A stretch of DNA of 64,000 nucleotides from Anadara kagoshimensis (Eukaryota > Mollusca > Bivalvia > Arcoida > Arcidae): assembly GCA_021292105.1 (NCBI GenBank), contig CM037870.1, positions 50,718,747 to 50,782,746 of the forward strand, in the 5' to 3' direction. Below, one piece after another: positions 56,040 through 64,000 of the stretch. The notes beneath the pieces are model-generated. The model saw only the letters and a list, made by a program, of their open reading frames with translations, searched no databases and was not told the origin of the DNA. How positions within the stretch are numbered: position 1 is the stretch's first letter; every line of letters begins with the position of its first letter. The position numbers and the translations under genes are program-made.

Positions 56040-56215
56040 TTGGGGTCCGAATCCGAATTTCGGAAAGGATGATCCTTTTTATGTTATTTTTCATTAATCA
56101 GAAAAATGCGAAGTTTGCCAATTCGTTGTCAATGATAGGTGGTTTCTCTACCATCCCAAAAAGGTCGCCGTGATATAAGTGAAAAAAATCTTGATTGGAT
56201 GTAAAACACAACCAA
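56040..56215 (+). mobile_element. SINE fragment
   Basis: GGGTCCGAATCCGAATTTCG, AGTTTGCCAATTCGTTGTCA, GTGGTTTCTCTACC and a GATATAAGTGAAAAAAATCTTG tail appear in SINE order. Confidence 0.6.
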
Positions 56216-56256
56216 TTTCTCTCACTGTCTGTCGTAAAAGTGGTACAGTTCTATCA

Positions 56257-56260
<4 letters not shown>

Positions 56261-56297
<37 letters not shown>
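56261..56297. repeat. (GT)n microsatellite
   Basis: About 18 GT units. Confidence 0.97.
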
Positions 56298-56299
<2 letters not shown>

Positions 56300-56668
56300 A
56301 CACGTGGTATCTTTCCCATCACCGTGTGTGTGTGTCAGTGTGTTTACAGTATAATACATCTACATGTGGTATCATCTCCATCTATCAAGAGGCGACTATA
56401 AAAGTAAAATCCTGTTTATAATCTTTTCATCTTGCACATAAATTTATATGTTAATGATAGACAAGTCAACGTCTTTATGTTCTCTGGGTCAGTATTCACT
56501 GACCTCTCCGCTGGACATCTCTCTTTGAAATTTAACACATTAGACTCAAATTGGAGGTCACTTGGTAAACATAAAAAGTTAAAGTTTATGTGAAAAGACA
56601 TGTGTTGCAGGTTAGCTAGACTGTTTACAGAAAATAATCACTGATATGCTAAACGTTTCTGAAGTGGT

Positions 56669-56670
<2 letters not shown>

Positions 56671-56719
<49 letters not shown>
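56671..56719. repeat. Poly(T) tract
   Basis: About 49 T in a row. No element was identified beside it. Confidence 0.95.
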
Positions 56720-56720
<1 letters not shown>

Positions 56721-57029
56721 AAAATACAACAGCAGGTTGTTTTTTTACGCTTTACAACATTTTATTTTTTCTTTGGCAAATCAGAGATGGGAATTTGACT
56801 CCCTAGCAGGCAACAATGAAATTTGATAGATCTCGGGTATGACTGGAACTGGACAGAAAGTGAAATGATTTATGATTTATTTTCTCAGTTTTTATCATTG
56901 TGTTAAGTGTTAACATACATGTCAAAACATCTGATATACTGTAACAAGTTAACCTAGACCACATGTTGTACCTTCTCTATCCCCGTTTGTTGTCATATAG
57001 ACCCTTTGAACTGCTTTTCACTTACATGC

Positions 57030-57078
57030 TTACAGATGTTGACGTCTCGATATAAGTGAAATTATTTTGATGGTAAGA
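57030..57078 (+). mobile_element. SINE tail fragment
   Basis: ACAGATGTTGACGTCTCGAT followed by ATAAGTGAAATTATTTTGA matches the SINE 3' region only. Confidence 0.5.
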
Positions 57079-57115
57079 GTACATGATATTCTCTTCTTTT
57101 TTCTCTACAAATGCG

Positions 57116-57118
<3 letters not shown>

Positions 57119-57179
<61 letters not shown>

Positions 57180-57227
57180 CATCTTAGTGGTAAAAGTCCA
57201 ATTTCTTAAATTTTCAATTGCATTGTT

Positions 57228-57277
<50 letters not shown>

Positions 57278-57279
57278 GT
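57119..57279. repeat. (AG)n microsatellite pair and G run
   Basis: AG runs at 57119-57174 and 57226-57269, the second passing into a G run. Confidence 0.95.
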
Positions 57280-59984
57280 GGGGTGGGGAAAAGAAGATTA
57301 ATACTATGTATATGTAACACATCTTCGTCTTGGTGGTTAAATCTTCCTCTACAACTGCACTGAGAGTCACATTTTCAATGAAGCACGTCGTTGCGTTTAA
57401 AATACTATGTATATTCTTCACATTAAATGATGTGTCTGAAAAAAGTATCAATTGTTAAAGAACAAATTACTGCTTTAAGAAATCCCCATTTATGATTATG
57501 ATTAAAAAGTAATAAAATATATCTATGGTGACTACATGTTGGCCATGTTAATATTTACCCTTTAATTAAGAAATGGATATGCTTTACAAAGAATACGTAT
57601 GATATACTTCTGATCATAAGTTGATATGAATACCAAGAGAGACCGGTCTCCGGTCTCTTGAGAGTTAAATACCCTATCCCAAGTTACATTTGACCTTGTG
57701 GTCTTGGTCTACACACCTAAACTAAATATCATACGCAACACATCGCCTCAAGTTAGTATAGATTTGTTCAGATTTCATCAAAATTCTTCCATAGATGCAA
57801 AAGTTATAGAGTGGACACTATTTTCACGATAAGACTGGCGAATTTGCAGATTAACGGATGATACGATTCCTATATACCCACTTAACCCAAGTTTTGAGGA
57901 GTATAAATAAAACTGTTTTTATATACTTTCTTCATTTCCTGTATCATACGATGTTTGAAAGCAAGCGTATTTGAAACACACAACTAGACTACATGTTGCT
58001 ATGCGCCCTCCCGAAGTAGTGCAACATTCCGTGTTTAAGCCGTCTTCTTACTTCGTTTGTGGTGGTGTGCCCTAGAACGTTTTCAGCTATCACTAACAGT
58101 ATTGTAGTACGAGATACTATACAAGTTTCATAGAAATCTAATCAATAGTACAGCAGTTGTCAACTGGAAACCACCAACCAATCAGATTGCAGTATCCGTT
58201 AACTATGCACCATCAGGCACTAATCTTGACAAAGGCACTTTGGCAATAAGTTTCATCCAAACCGAAATATTATTGTAGTAATTATCAATTCAAAACCATC
58301 CACATTCAGATCGAAGTATCCTAATTATGCACATATTTGGTCTCACATCAAACTTGACTGAGGTACTTGGTTTATAAGTATACAGAACATTGAAATCTGA
58401 CAAATATAAGGAAGTTACTAGTATTATATGGAAACGATGAACCCATCAGATTTCATTACATAATTTATTTTTCACAATTTTTTCACGCATTGAACTCCAC
58501 TGGATTACCTGGGTAATAATAACTAGTAACTCTGAACTAGGTTCAATGAAATCCTATCAATATTACAGTAGTTTAACATCCAATACGCTGTGCAGCTGCA
58601 TAGTGACCCATGCAGGTAACAATAAATACTTATGTACCGATGATTTGAACACGGACACATGGAATTAAATCTGGACAGAGAACCATAGAACAATACTGTG
58701 CTATGGAAGAACCCAAAAAGCACCTTTATCCATACTAATATATAAATGCTAAATCTGATAGAATTTTCAAGATCTAGTCTCTCGGATCACAATGACCTTG
58801 GGTGTTTGCCAATGTCAAGCAAAATCTTCACCTTGCACAGGGTTTGGCCATTGGGTTGGCTGGTACAAAAGGTGAATATCAATAAGATGTTAAAGGTTCA
58901 GACCCCAGTACCACAATCACATTACTAAACTAAGATTTCCCTAACTTACATCTGGCAAAATTCAGGAGTGCAAAGTGTTATTTTGGTTATTGATTCTAGC
59001 TCAAAACAACCATTTTCAAAATTTGTAGAAAAAGTTGTATTTTATTTCCCTACTGAAAAGATTGACATAACTAGCTAAATATAAGTTAAGGAAAAACTTA
59101 ATATAGGAATGATTGTGAAACCAGGGCCTGCCATGTACTTGATATTGGAAAATAATGATTAAAGTGCTTTCAAAGGGATGGTTCCTTTCCAATCAATGTA
59201 CAAACGTATTACTGATCGGCTGTTGCTATGGAAATAAATGTTTCCAGCATTCAAAACCGACTCAACTGTATTGGATAAGCAGAACACTGATTACTGGTAA
59301 ATAACAACGAACAGAACAACAAGCTAAAAGTATAAAGTTTATATTCTTTTCTTCATTAACAATTACAATTATAGTTCAAAAACAAATTTATGTAAAATAA
59401 ACTAAAACGTAATGAATTTCTGTAAAAACAAGGAAACTGATGACAGTAAGGTTATGATATGAGATTTTTCTGGACCCTGAAATGAAGAACATTTAATTTA
59501 AACGATTTATGTGAAATAAATACCGAAAAACAATCTATGACATATTCCATGAATAGAGTGCATGTTTATATGGAGTTCAAATTGTACATTGTTGTGTTGA
59601 AGGACATAATTCATGTTGCCCCATGCTAAATATTAAGGGTCATATATCCGTAAGTAAATGAACCATCCTATCTGGATTTTTCTCTGTTCAAATTTTCTGA
59701 TAAACAATATGAAAAACTACAAATATTACCTGCTCGAAAAAGTGAAAATCAAAAGGCAGATTATAAATCTATAAAAAACTACCCAGTACAAAATACATTT
59801 CAATCACTTAAAACCTACCAATTTTAAGGCAAGCATATTTGAACTTTTGAGCACCATTGTTTTTACCCGATAGCTAGGTAGGTCTGGGTAAACAAGGTTG
59901 ATATTAAACACAGGAAAAACTTTAAATGGCATTAGTGTACAGATTCTAGGCTATATCACCTACATTCCTCAACTTTAATACTGG

Positions 59985-60110
59985 GCTGGTTAACTTGAGG
60001 CAATCTTAGCAGTTACTTTACTTAACGTTTATTATGCCATATATCTTATATAGGCATTAAGTATTTGTAACTTCTAACATATCTTTAAGTAACTAAGCCC
60101 TGGGGTCCAT
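59985..60110. mobile_element. MITE related to the 40.8-kb minisatellite
   Basis: Left GGGCTGGTTAACTTGAGGCA and right AAGTAACTAAGCCC are inverted copies. The centre keeps TTATATAGGCATTAA, as at 40868. Here the end is not expanded. Confidence 0.7.
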
Positions 60111-61169
60111 CTTTACAAATAATGTGCTTTCTATAACAAGTGCAATTTAAACACCAATAATAAGCATTTATAAAAAAAATCTTGACAGCGGAATGTTACA
60201 CTTTCAAAATTGCAAACAAGTAAATTTAAGGATACCAAAAAAATGAAACAACAGATCTAACAAAACAATAGGCACCCGGACAAAAATATTTATATTTTTG
60301 GAAAAGGACATTACTTCTCTATTCATCTCATATAAAAATTTATGACATGAAAGTGATTATTTAGCACCAATCAAATACAAAATTACACTGAACTGCAAAT
60401 TTAAACACTATGTTTTTTTGAAAAATGTGCATTATATATTAAAGCTTCAATTATTAAGTCAAAATATATACAGTCAAAGCTTTTCTTTAAAATTTTCAAG
60501 ACCAACCATATATAATTGGGAGAGTGTAATGATGTGTATACCTAACTAGGAAGTAGAGACTATTCCACACAAATAGAAGCCGTCAGATTCATATGAATGT
60601 AAAACCAGATTTCCCAGAGAAACCATCAACTTTCTGCAAGCAAACTGACAAAATTTAACACACAATTCACCAAGATCTGTCATAATGGGATTCAAACCTA
60701 AACAAAGAGACACAGTGCTCTATAGGCTTGCAATGAAACACTTGAAAATTTAGGTTTTAGTATTTAAGTACAGGTACCAACATCATTTCAAAGACCATTC
60801 CAAAAAAAACAAGTTATTAAACCAATCGATATCAATCACAGATGACATTTCTAAAACATTATCAAACATAACAAAAACAAATCAAACAAAACTATTGCTG
60901 TTTTCAACAAATAACTTCAAATAAAGAAAAAAACATTACAACTAAAACAAATCAACATTATCAGTTAGAATGCCAATAAACTAATCCTAATCATTACATT
61001 TATCTAGCACTATTATTAACATGATTACTGAACTAAAACAATTTGCTGTGTATTTATATTTGCCTTTTCTAAAGTCGACCATCAAATATTAAACATAGCA
61101 CTGTCGTGCTGCTGTACAGCGTAGTTGGGAAAATTGTGTTGTGGCAAGACAGAATATAACCGAAAATTC

Positions 61170-61209
61170 GGGGGGGGGGGGGGGGGGGGGGGGGGGTGGG
61201 GGGTGGGGT
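61170..61209. repeat. Poly(G) tract
   Basis: About 27 G followed by G runs broken by single T. The tract has strong G-quadruplex potential. Confidence 0.9.
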
Positions 61210-61439
61210 GGTGTCGTTGATCTATGCATATAATCTGACGGATGGGTTTTTTTTTTTTTGGAAAAAGAAACAAATTTTTATGTACCAAACCATGTATTGC
61301 TGAATTAAATGGTAGAAAAAATTAATTTCATAAATATATGAAAAAGACAATCGGTAATTAAAATTTAAAAAAGTTGTACCCGATCGTTTTGTCATTTCGG
61401 ATAGAGAGAAAGTAGAGTTTTGCAGATCCTACCGTCGCT

Positions 61440-61565
61440 ATGAGGGGGTACATTCTAGCGGTTGTATGCATAACTGGATCATTTAGTTGTTTTACCAGTT
61501 CCGAATTTTTACTACCGAATAATCTAAAATTTCAATCCCGTTCAATTAAAGGAATCGCAAAATAA
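61440..61565 (+). CDS. Candidate small secreted peptide, 41 codons
   Basis: ATG opens MRGYILAVVCITGSFSCF, a good signal-peptide profile, then 23 residues to a TAA. The surrounding 61.38-61.8 kb is richer in CG than its neighbours, as near promoters. There is no homologue I recognise. It may be a chance frame or a first exon with an unseen donor. Confidence 0.2.
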   Translation: MRGYILAVVCITGSFSCFTSSEFLLPNNLKFQSRSIKGIAK

Positions 61566-62411
61566 CTTTCTCAATTTGCTGTTTCTTCAACCGCTTCCTA
61601 AATGTACGACAGATTGTTGGTGACCTAGTTTAACGATGTAAACAAATCGTGATCACGGAAATGCTTTTTTCAAGAAAACATACTACCACGTGTTTTTGAG
61701 GACAGGTGTCAATATTTTGGAATCAGTAAACATTTGTATTATTACACCACATAAATTTTATTTCCTCTGCTTGTGGATGACGTCTGCAGCAGCGCTTATA
61801 TGAAACCCTGTTCGGAACTGGTAAAACGACTGTATTTAAAATTTGCATACAACACTGTACGAATTATCTCCCTTTCACGAAAGTAAAATCTAATCGATAA
61901 ACATTTTAAAATATGACACAATTGCCTCAAAACATTAAAATACGTTATCATAACCTTCAAAATAAATTTAAATTTCCGTAGATTTCACGAAGAATTAATT
62001 AAACAACCTGCCGTTGCTGTTCATTTCTTAAAAAGTTATGATTTTACATCGTAGGACGCAAACTTCTCGAACTACTTTTTATTGTAAACATGAGATCAGT
62101 TCGCCATATTGCAGAAATTATTAGATGCATCCCGTCGCAATATTTTACTAGATTCTGAAATGTATTCCGAAAATTTATTCCAAATGTGCATATGTAACCA
62201 AATGCATTACCCGTCTCAGAATACATATCTCATGATAAAACAGATATACTTCTTTCACGCTCATTTATCAGGCGCACTATTTCCAGGTGTACTCATATCT
62301 TATAATTTCATAGCAAAGAAGCTCGATATCTGGGAAGAAAGCGATGACAAAGTACAGGTTCACTTTGTTCACGCTGTACAAAAACAAATTCAAACTAATA
62401 CTGAATATACA

Positions 62412-62585
62412 TGAAGTCGAATAAGCCTTATAGGCCACCTCAAAATAAGAACCTGCTTCTACAGGCAAGTTTATCCAAACTGATCTTTATGCATGCTATT
62501 TGATCCTGTATATAATGGCTACCTGCCCATAAAGGCCACTTTTATTAGTCCCCTTGCATGGTCTTTATAGACAGGTTTGACTATA
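62412..62585. mobile_element. MITE, ACAGGTTTGACT-type, copy 3
   Basis: CCTGTATATAATGGCTACCT, GCCCATAAAGGCCACTTTTA and a right end TTTATAGACAGGTTTGACTA match 17355-17537. The left end is degraded. Confidence 0.65.
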
Positions 62586-64000
62586 CATTATCTTGCACCA
62601 TCATTGGCCAGTGAAAATTTATACAATGTATACAAAACATTTATTGGTACATAGGAACATCTTGCATATCATTGGAGTCTAATTTGGGTGACAAACTAAT
62701 TAGTAATAATGTCAATGGGATACATTTTTTCCTTAATTAGAATATGAAACTGTAGATTACTCCGAATCTGTGACTATCACATTTTGTGGACAGACCCCCC
62801 CCCCCCCCTCCTCATTCCCCAATTATGTAAATTTGCTTCCACAATCCATGTGAATATTAAAATTTGCAACTGAAAGACAATTATCTCCCTTTAACAAAAA
62901 GACTTGCTAACTTTCATGGCCATATTTGACTTGTTAACACATTTTCCATTTGGCTTTTTAACTTTTGTGATAATGGAATTATATTCACGTGATGTATGAA
63001 TTCGCAACTGTTAGTCCTCACGAAATCACACCTTAATCAATCTCTCACAGTAACTTAAAGTCACAATTCAAAACAATTAGCACTTGTGTACAACAAACAA
63101 TTACAATCACAGAATCTTTTAAAAAATAAATCTAATTTTAAAATCTTTCTCTCTGTTAAAGGCATACATCAAATTACAAATGTACAACTAAATGAAATAC
63201 TATATAACTACTATCAGATCTAGTCTAACTTTGTATTTATCAACACATATAACATACCAGTAGTATGAACAATACTGGATCCAATAATGAACATTACATC
63301 TACACACTGAAAATTTAGAAAAGATCTAACTGGAATACACAAAGATCTTACTGGTCATTTTTGTAAAACAGATATGAACCAAATATATTTTCCTCTTATT
63401 ATGTTAGGGAAAACTTGTAATGTGTATTACCAGTATTTTTAGGGTAAATACATATAACACAGATTTTAATATCAAATTGTGAATGATGTTTGTATTACCT
63501 GTATATGAAATATATAATTTTGATAATGTTATTCTATAAAAAATAGCATGTTGTGCTCCGACGAGTCAAAAGTTGTGTTCTAGTGGGTTGAAAATCCAAT
63601 TTATTCTTAATCTGTAAACATAAAATTTGAAACAAATCAAACCATAACTATGATGCTTTCCAAAAAGTCTGAACATATAAACATGATGAACACAGTGTTG
63701 TTAACAATTGATGATGGTGATGGAATTCACAGAATTCAATATACCACATGATTTGTTAAGTGCAATACTGAAGGAACTTAGTCTAAAATTTAAACCCCAA
63801 TGTAGTTATTTATTTAACAATTACTGGTTAGTTTTACTGGGACATTGAGATAATACATTAATCTGAATTCCTATAAGTGTAAAAATAAATGCTGCACAAC
63901 AATGATAACAATGGGTAACATATATATATACAAAACAAAACAAAAATAATCAAATGAATGACGACAGAAAATCCTAGCACAGCTCTAGTCTATCTGTACA

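Larger units (their letters stand above)
54008..64000. other. Gene-poor end of the window
   Basis: Contains tandem repeats, SINE fragments, homopolymers, a MITE and microsatellites listed separately. I found no exon with matching splice phases from 54.0 to 64.0 kb. Long stretches at 57300-59980, 60110-61160 and 62590-64000 are AT-rich with nothing recognisable on either strand. Confidence 0.5.

Noticed and set aside
62109-62414. Plus-strand frame of about 100 codons
   Set aside because: It lacks an ATG at its start, has no recognised motif and no matching neighbouring exon. Its length is within what chance allows in a window of this size.
1-64000. LTR retroelements, Polintons or other virus-like elements
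   Set aside because: I looked for long direct repeats with primer-binding sites, and for protease, integrase, capsid, envelope or packaging-ATPase motifs. I saw none that I could support.

Overview
The window is AT-rich eukaryotic DNA. It has short exons split by long GT-AG introns, many microsatellites, tRNA-derived SINEs with an ATCA-type tail, MITEs, one mariner, one Tc1 and hammerhead-ribozyme repeats. The SINE type and the gene content suggest a lophotrochozoan, most likely a bivalve mollusc. Species cannot be fixed from the sequence alone. I saw no LTR retroelement, Polinton or other capsid- or envelope-bearing element.

3.7-31.9 kb (minus strand): a 12-exon gene for a secreted modular protein of about 454 residues. 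The order is signal peptide, ShKT, Ly6/uPAR, ShKT-like, Ly6/uPAR, Thr-rich linker, C-type lectin domain (CTLD). Every splice phase agrees and all modules are bordered by phase-1 introns. Downstream of its stop codon lie two further copies of the last CTLD exon, each open, with its own poly(A) signal and the same splice phase. They are accompanied by one intact penultimate exon, one broken penultimate exon and one relic, so they may serve as alternative 3' cassettes. A mariner sits in the intron of the farthest cassette. A nested higher-order tandem array of about 6 kb fills most of the 7.5-kb third intron.

31.9-38.9 kb: repeats, then a 3-exon minus-strand gene for a secreted precursor with a furin-type site and a cysteine pattern like Spatzle-type cystine knots. 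Its first exon has one reading-frame discontinuity at a run of A. A Tc1 element with perfect 38-bp inverted repeats lies in its first intron.

38.9-50.1 kb: a repeat-rich gap containing a 41-bp minisatellite grown out of a MITE end, then a complete 5-exon minus-strand gene of 159 codons homologous to vertebrate CXorf65/C22orf15. Its first exon has three in-frame tandem versions. A LINE 3' fragment sits beside them.

50.1-64 kb: a foldback CACTA-like element with 3-bp target duplications, two candidate minus-strand gene starts or exons near 53-54 kb, SINEs and simple repeats. No convincing gene was found from 54 kb to the end. All gene models of moderate or better confidence are on the minus strand; the only plus-strand candidates are weak.
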